Below are positions 15,380 to 23,289 of a stretch of 64,000 bases of DNA, in pieces. Numbering within the stretch: position 1 is the first letter of the stretch; each line of letters begins with the position of its first letter. The DNA comes from Gemmatimonadales bacterium (GTDB lineage: Bacteria > Gemmatimonadota > Gemmatimonadetes > Longimicrobiales > Gaopeijiaceae): contig REEG01000148.1 in NCBI GenBank assembly GCA_007695195.1, positions 42,362-106,361 of the forward strand, in the 5' to 3' direction. The notes under the pieces were generated by a model. It saw only the letters and a program-made list of their open reading frames with translations, did no database searches and was not told the DNA's origin. The position numbers and the translations under genes are program-made.

Positions 15380-17065
15380 ATGAACCTCAGGCAAAGGTGG
15401 ACCGCCGTGATTCCCGGATTCCCCAGTAAGCTCCTCACTGTGGTTGCCCTTCTTCCCGCCCTTTCCATCGGGGCTTTCGCGTCCGCTCCGGGGAATCCCG
15501 AAGGTGGTGAGCGAGGGCTGGAGGATCGGGCTCGTTCGGCACAGGAGGTGGACCTCATCCTCCGGGGCGGACGGCTCCTGGATGGGAGCGGGAATCCGTG
15601 GGTGCTGGCGGATCTGGCCATCCGGGGAGACCGGATCGTGGGCGTGGGACGGTTGGCCGGTTGGGTGGGTGCCCAGGAGCTGGACGTATCGGGACTGTAC
15701 GTGGCTCCCGGCTTCATTGATGCCCACTCCCATGCCGGTGACGGGTTGGCTTCAGAGGACCGGAGCCACGCCGAGCCTCAACTGGCTCAAGGGGTCACCA
15801 CCCTCTTCGTGAATCCCGACGGGGGTGGGCCGGTGGATCTGGTGGAGCAGCGAGGGGACCTGCTGGAGCACGGCCTCGGGATCAATGTGGCGCAGCTCGT
15901 TCCTCACGGATCGATCCGGGCCCAGGTGATGGGTCTCGAGGATCGGGCACCCACGGCCGAAGAACTGGAACGAATGCTTACCCTCACCCGGGAAGGGATG
16001 GAGGCGGGGGCGTTTGGGCTCTCCACGGGCCCCTTCTACGCTCCTGGGAGCTTCGCCGACACGGCTGAGCTGGCGGCGCTGGCCGCCGTCGCCGCCGAAT
16101 ACGGGGGGATCCACACCTCCCACATCCGTGATGAGGGAGACTACTCCATCGGCCTGGTGGCGGCGGTGGACGAGGTCATCGAGGTGGCGAGGCAGACGGG
16201 CGTCCGGAGCATCGTGACCCATGTGAAGGCGCTGGGTCCCCGGGTCTGGGGCTACTCAGGCGCCGTGATCCGGCGGGTGGAGCTGGCCCGGGACGAGGGG
16301 CTCGAGATCTTCACGGACCAGTATCCCTACAACGCCTCGGCCACCTCGCTGGCGGCGGCACTTGTGCCCAGGTGGGCGCAGGAGGGGGGCACGGAACGGA
16401 TGCGGGAGCGCTTCGATGACCCGGCGCTCACCGACAGGCTCCAGGATGAGATCGGGGAGAACCTGGATCGGCGGGGTGGGGCGGATCGGATCCAGTTCCG
16501 GAACCACCCGGAGGATCCGTCCATCGAGGGGCGTACCCTGGACCATGTGGCCCGGGTCAGGGGGCTGGATCCGGTGGCAGCCACCCTGGACCTGCTCCGG
16601 GAGGGTGGTCCCGGGATCGTTTCCTTCAACATGGACGACGGGGACATCCACGCCTTCATGCGTCAGCCCTGGAACATGATCGCATCGGACGGCTCCTTCC
16701 CCCGGTGGGGCGAAGGGGTGCCGCACCCCCGGTCCTACGGGGCCTTCCCCCGGGTGATCCGGAAGTACGTCCAGGAGGATGGCGTCCTGACGCTGGAAGA
16801 CGCCATCCGGAAGATGACCTTCCTCCCGGCATTGGTTCACCGCATGGACGACCGGGGCGTTCTCCGGGCCGGGGCCGTAGCCGACGTGGTGGTCTTCGAT
16901 CTGGATCGGGTGAACGACCGGGCCACCTTCACCGACCCCCACCAACTCTCGGAAGGAATGGTCCACGTCTTCGTCAACGGTCGCCCGGCCATCCGGGATG
17001 GAGGGTTCACCGGCGAGCGCGCGGGACGGGTGCTGACCATGGAGAGGGCCGGGTCGGAGGAGTGA
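15380..17065 (+). CDS. Secreted D-aminoacylase/N-acyl-D-amino-acid deacylase-type amidohydrolase
   Basis: Metal-dependent amidohydrolase, 561 residues, probably exported: residues 1-38 form a signal peptide (KLLTVVALLPALSIGAFASA). The composite beta-domain starts at VDLILRGGRLLDGSG, and the first metal ligands are HSH in GFIDAHSHAGDG (111-122). Further barrel motifs are IHTSHIRDEGD, IVTHVKALGP and the late aspartate region MIASDGSFPRWG. The C-terminus returns to the beta-domain (VVFDLDRVNDRATF). These are the marks of the D-aminoacylase branch, which hydrolyses N-acyl-D-amino acids or D-dipeptides; exact specificity is not set. The start was moved from an upstream ATG that lies inside the preceding gene to the ATG 20 bases after that gene's stop. 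A P1 aminopeptidase elsewhere in the window hints at use of D- or beta-peptides. Confidence 0.93.
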   Translation: MNLRQRWTAVIPGFPSKLLTVVALLPALSIGAFASAPGNPEGGERGLEDRARSAQEVDLILRGGRLLDGSGNPWVLADLAIRGDRIVGVGRLAGWVGAQELDVSGLYVAPGFIDAHSHAGDGLASEDRSHAEPQLAQGVTTLFVNPDGGGPVDLVEQRGDLLEHGLGINVAQLVPHGSIRAQVMGLEDRAPTAEELERMLTLTREGMEAGAFGLSTGPFYAPGSFADTAELAALAAVAAEYGGIHTSHIRDEGDYSIGLVAAVDEVIEVARQTGVRSIVTHVKALGPRVWGYSGAVIRRVELARDEGLEIFTDQYPYNASATSLAAALVPRWAQEGGTERMRERFDDPALTDRLQDEIGENLDRRGGADRIQFRNHPEDPSIEGRTLDHVARVRGLDPVAATLDLLREGGPGIVSFNMDDGDIHAFMRQPWNMIASDGSFPRWGEGVPHPRSYGAFPRVIRKYVQEDGVLTLEDAIRKMTFLPALVHRMDDRGVLRAGAVADVVVFDLDRVNDRATFTDPHQLSEGMVHVFVNGRPAIRDGGFTGERAGRVLTMERAGSEE

Positions 17066-17153
17066 GGGGCCCGGGCACCCCTGGAATCATCGGGGGCTCG
17101 TTTCTAGTTTCAAGGTTTTGGTCCCGCACCGGATCCCCAACCAGGAGTCGCCG

Positions 17154-18131
17154 ATGAGCTCCGTCCGCCAGTTCATGGACAAGCACTACCGCCACTTCAA
17201 CGCCCGAGAGGCCGTGGCGGCCGCCCGCGCCTGGGAGGCCCATCTGGAGGCCGGTGGCAAGATGTTGGTGAGTCTAGCCGGGGCCATGTCCACCGGCGAG
17301 TTGGGGATCATCCTGGCCCGAATGATCCGGGAGGGGAAGGTGCACGCCATCTCCTGCACCGGCGCCAACCTGGAGGAGGATGTCTTCAACCTCCTCGGGC
17401 ACAACGAGTACGAGGTGGTGCCGAACTGGCGGGCCCTGTCCGCCGAGGACGAGGTGGCTCTCTATGATCGGGGGATGAACCGGGTCACCGACACCTGCAT
17501 CCCGGAAGACATCATGCGTCACCTGGAGGCCCGGCTTGTGGAGCGGTGGAGGAAGGCCTGCGAGGCGGGGGTCCGGAAGTTCCCCTTCGAGTACCTCTAC
17601 GACATCCTCCGCTCCGGCGAGGTGGACGAGTACTACCAGATCGACCCGGCCCATTCCTGGTTGCTGGCGGCGCTGGAGCACGACATCCCGGTCTACTCAC
17701 CGGGATGGGAGGACTCCACCACCGGCAACATGTTCGCCGCCAACGTCCTTACCGGGAAGCTGCCCCATCATCAGTGTTGCAAGACGGGTACGGAGCAGTT
17801 CGCCCACCTCATCCAGTGGTACCTGGCCAACAACGGCGAGGATGAGGGGAAGCCGTCGGTGGGCTTCTTCCAGATCGGCGGCGGCATTGCCGGGGATTTT
17901 GCCATCTGCGCCGTTCCCAGCATCATCCAGGATATGCAGCGGGAGACCCCCTTCTGGGGCTACTTCTGCCAGATCACCGACGCCGATGTGTCATACGGTG
18001 GATACTCGGGGGCAGTCCCCAACGAGAAGATCACCTGGGGGAAGCTGTCGGCCGATACGCCCAAATTCCACATCAAGTCCGACGCCAGCATCGTCGCCCC
18101 TCTGATCTTCGGATACGTCCTGGGCGATTGA
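17154..18131 (+). CDS. Deoxyhypusine-synthase-like protein
   Basis: Member of the deoxyhypusine synthase family, 325 residues. Eukaryotic and archaeal enzymes move an aminobutyl group from spermidine to a lysine of eIF5A with NAD. The catalytic lysine region is kept: K297 in ITWGKLS matches the family's WGK motif, followed by a SDASIVAPL stretch as in true synthases. NAD-pocket motifs are SLAGAMSTGELGIIL and SCTGANLEED. Bacteria lack eIF5A, and bacterial homologues have been linked to polyamine chemistry such as aminobutyl transfer to putrescine, so the acceptor here is open. An AGGAG seven bases before ATG 17154 fixes the start. It converges on the RNA methyltransferase gene with a 40-base gap; no polyamine gene is adjacent. 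Confidence 0.92.
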   Translation: MSSVRQFMDKHYRHFNAREAVAAARAWEAHLEAGGKMLVSLAGAMSTGELGIILARMIREGKVHAISCTGANLEEDVFNLLGHNEYEVVPNWRALSAEDEVALYDRGMNRVTDTCIPEDIMRHLEARLVERWRKACEAGVRKFPFEYLYDILRSGEVDEYYQIDPAHSWLLAALEHDIPVYSPGWEDSTTGNMFAANVLTGKLPHHQCCKTGTEQFAHLIQWYLANNGEDEGKPSVGFFQIGGGIAGDFAICAVPSIIQDMQRETPFWGYFCQITDADVSYGGYSGAVPNEKITWGKLSADTPKFHIKSDASIVAPLIFGYVLGD

Positions 18132-18171
18132 CGGACGGCGAAACTGGAGGGACGGCGTCGGTGGATGCCCT

Positions 18172-19710
18172 TCAGGCGTTGTTCCCGTTGTCGCCCTTGG
18201 CAACTCCCAGAATGGCCTCCAGCCTCCGGGCCTGAGCTGTGGGGATCTCATGGCGAAGGCCGCCCCTTCCCACCATTCCACGGCCCAGGAGTCTGCCCCT
18301 GTGGTGAAGAACCACCGGTCCGGGGGGAAGGGTGGGATCCTGGAGGGCCCCTCCGTCCAGGAGGTGTTCGAGTTCCCGGTCGGAGAGTGAGCGATGGCGG
18401 AGACTCGCTTCGGGGTCTCCTGGAGCGGGGAGGTGGGCGGCGAACCGGCCCAGGAAGTGGTTGGACGGGGTCTCCTTGTCCCCTCCTGCGGACCGGAAGG
18501 CACGAAGCCCCAGCGACACCACCCGCCAGCCGCCATGGTCCTTCCAGCTTCCCACCGGCCACTGGGCCGCCGTCTGCACCCAGATGTTCTCCTTCCGGAC
18601 CATCCAGCCCAGTCCTTCCAGGGCCTCCGGTGCCAGTCCGTATTCCACGCGGAGGAGGCGAAGGGCTTCGCGGATCCGGTCCCCGGCCACGGTGGAATCC
18701 TCCCCGGGGAAGGCTGCGGGAACCGGTTTCCAGCCACGGTCCGGGTCCAGGTCAACCTCGGTCCCGCCAGGCGGGCTGGAGAGAGGTGCGGACGGATCCT
18801 TCCGGAATCGGGCCATGAACATCCCTCCCGAGTCCAGGTGATGGGGATAGACCCGCCAGGTCCGGGCCATCTCCGGGGCCAGATCACGATCTTCCCACCG
18901 GGTCAGTCCCGGCTGGTGGGGGAGATCGAGATCGATGGCTTCGAGGGTGACGGGACATGACTCCAGGATCCGCTGCACCACCAACTCATTCTCTTCGGGA
19001 GCGAAGGTGCAGGTGGAGTAGACGATGGATCCGCCGGGACGGGTCAGTTCGATGCCGCGTTTCAGGAGGGCGGACTGGAGTTCGGTGATGTAGAACTGGA
19101 ACTCCCGGGTCCGCTCCGGAAGTCGGCCTCCCTGCTTCCGGTAGTTCCCCTCGGCGGAGCATGGTGCGTCCACCAGGACCCGGTCGAAGCTCACCCCGTG
19201 GGGCAACTCCCGCCCATCGGCCGCCACCACCAGGGCATTGGTACAGCCCAGTCGGAAGAGGTTGCTCATGAGGCCCCGGAGCCGCTTTTCCTTGGGGTCC
19301 ACCGCCACCAGGGGGCCACGGTCGTCCATGAGTTCGGCCAGGTGGGCCGTCTTCCCGCCGGGAGCGGCACAGAGGTCCAGGACCCGCTCTCCGGGCCGGG
19401 GAGCCAGAGCCAGGGACGGGAGGGCCATGACCGCCTGCTGCACGTGGAGGAGTCCCAGCCAGTGCTCCATGGTCTGGGCCACGGAGTGGGGGCCTCCGTC
19501 TACCCTCAGGTAGTCGGATAGCCCATGCACCGCCGTCAGGGAGAATCCCTGGCGTTCCAGGCGGCCCATGAGTTCGTCCACCGGCGCCAGCGCCCGCCGG
19601 ACGCGCAGTGTGGTGGGCTCGGGAGCGTGGTTCGACTCGAAGAACGCGGGCCAATCGTCGACGATCTCCCGGTAGCGGAGGAGACGGCGTTTCGGGTGGG
19701 GATCGGTCAT
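18172..19710 (-). CDS. rsmF: RsmF/NSUN-type RNA (cytosine-5)-methyltransferase
   Basis: SAM-dependent methyltransferase making 5-methylcytosine in rRNA, 512 residues, cytoplasmic. The SAM motif I is VLDLCAAPGGKTAHL (110-124). Motif IV DAPCS (181-185) has the release cysteine C184 and motif VI STCT has the catalytic cysteine C234. The N-terminal 85 residues carry the NOL1/NOP2/sun lead-in. The C-terminal region (about 370-512) matches the RsmF extension with a ferredoxin-like and PUA-like part (ENIWVQTAAQWPV, then VVLHHRGRLLGRGMV). The full length and this tail favour RsmF over the shorter RsmB; the target base (1407 in E. coli 16S) is by family analogy. It lies downstream of the universal stress protein gene, separated by a probable terminator. 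Confidence 0.92.
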   Translation of the reverse strand: MTDPHPKRRLLRYREIVDDWPAFFESNHAPEPTTLRVRRALAPVDELMGRLERQGFSLTAVHGLSDYLRVDGGPHSVAQTMEHWLGLLHVQQAVMALPSLALAPRPGERVLDLCAAPGGKTAHLAELMDDRGPLVAVDPKEKRLRGLMSNLFRLGCTNALVVAADGRELPHGVSFDRVLVDAPCSAEGNYRKQGGRLPERTREFQFYITELQSALLKRGIELTRPGGSIVYSTCTFAPEENELVVQRILESCPVTLEAIDLDLPHQPGLTRWEDRDLAPEMARTWRVYPHHLDSGGMFMARFRKDPSAPLSSPPGGTEVDLDPDRGWKPVPAAFPGEDSTVAGDRIREALRLLRVEYGLAPEALEGLGWMVRKENIWVQTAAQWPVGSWKDHGGWRVVSLGLRAFRSAGGDKETPSNHFLGRFAAHLPAPGDPEASLRHRSLSDRELEHLLDGGALQDPTLPPGPVVLHHRGRLLGRGMVGRGGLRHEIPTAQARRLEAILGVAKGDNGNNA

Positions 19711-19740
19711 GGGGATCCGCAGAAGTGAATCCGGCGAGAT

Positions 19741-19779
19741 GAAAGAAGAGGGGCGACCGGGTTGCCCCGGTCGCCCCCC
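19741..19779 (-). terminator. Probable Rho-independent terminator of the universal stress protein gene
   Basis: A perfect 11-bp stem (19750-19760 with 19767-19777) with a six-base loop follows the stop of the minus-strand universal stress protein gene. Read on the minus strand it is followed by TCTTCTTTC, a moderate T-rich tract. It would insulate the downstream rsmF-like gene. Confidence 0.65.
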
Positions 19780-19805
19780 TGAGCCCAGCTCAGCGAGTCG
19801 GAGGG

Positions 19806-20678
19806 TCAGACTTCGGGCTCCGGTGGCTTGGCCACCTCGGTGGGAACGAGGAGGACGGTGGCATTGGCTCTCCGCACCACCTGCCGGCTCTCGCTCCCCA
19901 TGACGATCTCGGGGAGTACGCCACGACCGTGGGTCCCCATTACCACCATGTTGTGCCGCGACTTCCCACCCTCGGAGAGGATCTCCTCGTGGGGGGTCCC
20001 CAGCCGAACCTTGCAGGAAATCTCCGCGTTCCCGGTGGGGTCAATCTCGGCCGCCAGCTTCTCGAGCTGGGCCATGGCTTCATTGCGCCCATCCTTGGCC
20101 TCTACAGGGAGGACGTGGAGCAGCGTGAAGGTCCGAACCCCGCGGGCTGCCAGCGCCTGGAGCCAGGGAAGGGCCCGTTGGGCCGTAACGGAGAAGTCGG
20201 TGGGGTGGACCACCCGATCTGGTAGCCCCTGGCGGCGCGCCTCCAGCGCCGCATCGGCGTCGTTACGGCCAGCCTGGATCCGCTTCAACATGACCGGACG
20301 GTTCGAACGTCGTACCAGCTCCCAGGCCACGCTCCCCACGAAGGCTTCCCGGATCCGGGTGTGACTCCGGGACCCGACCACGATGACGTCAGGATCCTTG
20401 GAATCAGCGACCTTGATGAGTTCGCTGGCCGGACTCCCGGTGGGTACCTCCACAGTGACCTTCAAATCCGACTCACCCAAACGCCCGGCCAACTCGTTCA
20501 GGCGCTCCCTCAACTCGCCGATTTCCCGGAGCGAGTTGGACACCGGTTCCCGGATCGGCCGGGCCACGTGGGCGAGAATGATCTCTCGGGTTCCAAACTC
20601 CCGGAGACCCGGAAGTGTTGAGACCAGGGCCTCCGTCGCGGGAGAGAGGTCCATGGCCACGAGAACGCGCTCGAACAT
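19806..20678 (-). CDS. Universal stress protein with two UspA domains
   Basis: Cytoplasmic tandem UspA protein, 290 residues. Domain 1 covers about 1-140 (starts FERVLVAMDLSPATEALV) and domain 2 about 155-282 (starts RVVHPTDFSVTAQRALPWL). Domain 2 keeps the ATP-binding loop pattern G-x2-G-x9-G-S (MGTHGRGVLPEIVMGSESRQ). Domain 1 has only GSRSHTRIREAFVGS, so nucleotide binding probably differs between halves. The start was set at MFERVLVA because GAGGT lies about seven bases upstream; the open frame before it is non-homologous. It stands alone with its own probable terminator and faces the WYL regulator pair across a 469-base gap. A role in stress survival is general for the family. Confidence 0.93.
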   Translation of the reverse strand: MFERVLVAMDLSPATEALVSTLPGLREFGTREIILAHVARPIREPVSNSLREIGELRERLNELAGRLGESDLKVTVEVPTGSPASELIKVADSKDPDVIVVGSRSHTRIREAFVGSVAWELVRRSNRPVMLKRIQAGRNDADAALEARRQGLPDRVVHPTDFSVTAQRALPWLQALAARGVRTFTLLHVLPVEAKDGRNEAMAQLEKLAAEIDPTGNAEISCKVRLGTPHEEILSEGGKSRHNMVVMGTHGRGVLPEIVMGSESRQVVRRANATVLLVPTEVAKPPEPEV

Positions 20679-21147
20679 GAAGGTTACCTCGATAGTGAAG
20701 GCGGATGGGGTGAACTTTTTCGGAATAGCGGAGCGTGGCTCGGAGAGGGGAAGCCCCAGGGGACCGAAGGCCCATGCCACAGGATCGGACGATGCCCGAT
20801 CCAATGAACCCCCACCCTTCTGCCAGATCCATGCCCGACTCTCGATTCCGAGCGCCACCTGCCCATAATGGGAGGCGACGCTCTATTTCTCAAGGCGTAA
20901 CAGGATATTCGCCTGCGCCGGCTGTGGCAAATCCGGTCCCCTTCCTGGGACATATTGTCTCGGAAAGGGCGGGCGGGAGTGACCCAAGTACGGTTGGTCC
21001 CTGGGTTGGGGGAGTGGATTGGGGGTGGATGGGTGTCGGGAGAGGAGGGTCGGCGGAAGCTCAGGACACCAGGGGTGACGGACAGAGGGCAGAACTCTAT
21101 ACTTCGCCTGAATCTCCGACGTTACAGTTCCGCACTACCCCCGGCCC
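20679..21147. other. Gap of 469 bases between divergent genes
   Basis: Control region between the minus-strand universal stress protein gene and the plus-strand WYL pair. It contains a good promoter candidate for the WYL pair at 21075-21103 and a G-rich stretch around 20970-21060. Small open frames here have no ribosome site or recognisable product. I see no RNA gene or repeat. Confidence 0.6.
21075..21103 (+). promoter_or_regulatory. Probable sigma70-type promoter of the WYL regulator pair
   Basis: GTGACG (21075-21080) and TATACT (21098-21103) are separated by exactly 17 bases and lie 44 bases before the ATG of the first WYL gene. Matches are four of six for the -35 and five of six for the -10 box. 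Confidence 0.5.
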
Positions 21148-22239
21148 ATGAACTCCAAGCCCTCCAAGGTCGTTCGTTTGCTGGATCTCCTGGCGTTTCT
21201 CTCGACGCGCCGGTTCCCCGTGTCCGGAGAGACTCTCCTTTCGGAGTTGCCCGCATATCGGGTGCGCTGGGTCCATGGTACCGATATGGAGCGGGACTCG
21301 GTGCGGCGCATGTTCGAGCGGGACAAGCAGGAATTGCGTGCCCTTGGCATCCCCTTGAGGGTAGAGACCGAGCCCGGGAATGACGAGGCCTCCTACTCCC
21401 TGAAGTATGGGGAGTTCTACCTTCCGGTCCTTCGGCTTCTCGGGGATGCCGGACCCCCCGGGTCCGCTTCCCGGAGGGCGGCGCCTCTCGGGCCCCGAAA
21501 TCTTCAGATGATGGTGGAGGGCTTGCAGCATGTCATGGAACTCCCGTCGTTTCCCCTCCGCCGAGAAGCCCGCTCGGCCCTGCGCAAGCTCACCTTCGAC
21601 CTGGCCACCGGCCTGGCGGACGGAGACCAGCGCATCGTGCACCTGCCTCCCTTCGATCCACTGGAGATCCAGGACATCCTGGAGTCCGCCACCGAGGCGA
21701 TCCTGGGTCGACGGCCACTGGGATTCGACTACTACGCCATCGGTGCCGACCGACAGGAACGACGTTCGGTGCACCCCCGGGGTCTCGTCTATCAAGGATC
21801 CAGGTGGTATCTGGTGGCTTGGGATCCAACCCGAGGAGGAGAGCGCCTCTTCCGGGTCGATCGTATGTCCGACGTGGTGATGGAAGGGGCGGGAAGCGGC
21901 GGCGCTGCCTTTGAGATTCCCGCCGACTATGGCATGGACCACCTCCGCCGGAGGGATCCATGGGAGCTGGGAGGGGAGGGCGTCGAGGACGTGGATGTGG
22001 AGTTCCTTCCGCCCCTCTCCCTCCTGGCTGAACGAAATGGGTGGGGGCAGGCCGTGGCCTCCGATGGGCAGGGCGCCGCAGAGTCTTCCGGCACGGTCCG
22101 GCGCTTCCGGGTTCGAAGTTCGGGCCCCTTCCTTCGTTGGCTCATGACCCACGGCGAAAAGGTTCGTATCCACACCCCCACCCGGCTTGCCGATGAGGCG
22201 GACGATATGCGCCGACGGATCCTGGAGATCCACCGATGA
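21148..22239 (+). CDS. pafB: WYL-domain transcriptional regulator, PafB-type
   Basis: DNA-binding regulator of 363 residues, first of an overlapping pair. The N-terminal winged helix covers about 5-75 (KVVRLLDLLAFLSTRRFPVSGETLL, then SVRRMFERDKQELRALGI). The WYL domain follows at about 180-245 with the naming triad in SRWYLVAWD (W220-L222), and a C-terminal WCX-like extension runs to 363. In Actinobacteria PafB and PafC form a complex that activates DNA-damage genes, with WYL as ligand sensor, possibly for single-stranded DNA. Whether this holds here is inferred from the same tandem order. The last four bases overlap the next start (ATGA), so equal amounts of both proteins are expected. Confidence 0.88.
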   Translation: MNSKPSKVVRLLDLLAFLSTRRFPVSGETLLSELPAYRVRWVHGTDMERDSVRRMFERDKQELRALGIPLRVETEPGNDEASYSLKYGEFYLPVLRLLGDAGPPGSASRRAAPLGPRNLQMMVEGLQHVMELPSFPLRREARSALRKLTFDLATGLADGDQRIVHLPPFDPLEIQDILESATEAILGRRPLGFDYYAIGADRQERRSVHPRGLVYQGSRWYLVAWDPTRGGERLFRVDRMSDVVMEGAGSGGAAFEIPADYGMDHLRRRDPWELGGEGVEDVDVEFLPPLSLLAERNGWGQAVASDGQGAAESSGTVRRFRVRSSGPFLRWLMTHGEKVRIHTPTRLADEADDMRRRILEIHR

Positions 22240-23210
22240 GTCCGGGCAAGGGCGGGGCACTGGATCGCCTCAGTCGTCTCCTGTACCTGATCCCGGCCGC
22301 CACCCGGCCGGATGGAGCCCGGATCTCGGAACTTTGCCGGATCCTCGAAGTGGAGCCCCAGGTCCTTCATCGGGATGTGCAGGTGCTGGCGGAGAGGGAG
22401 ATGTACCTCGCCGCAGGGGCGCCCGGGTCGCTGCAGGTGGAGTGGGAGCCGGCCCAGGACCGCATTCGGATCTGGAGTCCGGGACCGTTTCGGAGGCCTC
22501 TCCGTCTGTCCCGGAGAGAGGCCATGGCCGCTCTACTGGGGTTCCGGAGCCGAGTCCTGTCGTTGGGTGGTCCCGGAGAGGTCGGATTCCGGGAACTGGC
22601 CGAACTGATCCAATCCACCCTTGCCACCCCGGAGGAGGGGGACGAGGGGGCTGATGCCCTACCCGTCTTCGACGCATCCCTGGCGGAGCCGGATGCGGAG
22701 ATCCGCGATGAGGCGCTGGACGCAATGGCTCAGGGGCGAGTGCTCCGATTCACCTACCTGAAGCCATCGGCGGCGAAGGCCGAGTGGCGGCGGCTTGAGC
22801 CCTACGCCACCATTCATGCCGAGGGCCACTGGTACCTTCTTGGGCGGGATCCCGAGTCCGACGGGATGCGGGCGTTCCGAATGGACCGGATCCTGGAGGC
22901 GGCTCCCACGGACGACCGTTTCGAGTTCCCTGACGGCTTCGAGGCTCAGGACTATGCTCGCGATGCCCGTCTCTTCTTCCAGGCCCCCCATGAGGCTGAG
23001 CCGGAGGCGGTCTCGATTATCTACTCCTCCCGGATCGCACGCTGGATCCGGGAACGTTACCGGGGCGAGGAGCTGCCCGATGGGAGCTTTCGCGTCACAC
23101 ACCCCGTTGTGAGCCGGGAGTGGCTGGTCCGTCATGTGCTCGGGTATGGCGGGGAGGCCCGGGCGGAGGGCCCGGCGGCGGAGTGGATCCGGTCGGCGCT
23201 TTCGCCCTGA
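22236..23210 (+). CDS. pafC: WYL-domain transcriptional regulator, PafC-type
   Basis: Second half of the regulator pair, 324 residues, translationally coupled by a four-base overlap. The N-terminal helix-turn-helix covers about 9-60 (LDRLSRLLYLIP, then ARISELCRILEVEPQVLHRDV). The WYL domain at about 160-225 has GHWYLLGRD (W199-L201), followed by FRMDRI and a C-terminal WCX-like region (SIIYSSRIARWIRERY). As in other PafC proteins the N-terminal DNA-binding part looks weaker than that of the partner. The pair probably acts as a heterodimer. No target gene can be named; the gene directly downstream is a metallopeptidase lipoprotein 79 bases away. Confidence 0.88.
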   Translation: MSPGKGGALDRLSRLLYLIPAATRPDGARISELCRILEVEPQVLHRDVQVLAEREMYLAAGAPGSLQVEWEPAQDRIRIWSPGPFRRPLRLSRREAMAALLGFRSRVLSLGGPGEVGFRELAELIQSTLATPEEGDEGADALPVFDASLAEPDAEIRDEALDAMAQGRVLRFTYLKPSAAKAEWRRLEPYATIHAEGHWYLLGRDPESDGMRAFRMDRILEAAPTDDRFEFPDGFEAQDYARDARLFFQAPHEAEPEAVSIIYSSRIARWIRERYRGEELPDGSFRVTHPVVSREWLVRHVLGYGGEARAEGPAAEWIRSALSP

Positions 23211-23289
23211 GCTTGCCAGGATGGCGACGGCACCGTCCATTGGGGACTAACACCCACAACCCAGCTTCCCCAAGAACCCTGAGTTCGTG

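Noticed and set aside
20735..21151. Plus-strand open frame of 138 codons in the gap before the WYL pair
   Set aside because: No ribosome site, composition like antisense or intergenic translation, and it overlaps the good promoter at 21075-21103.
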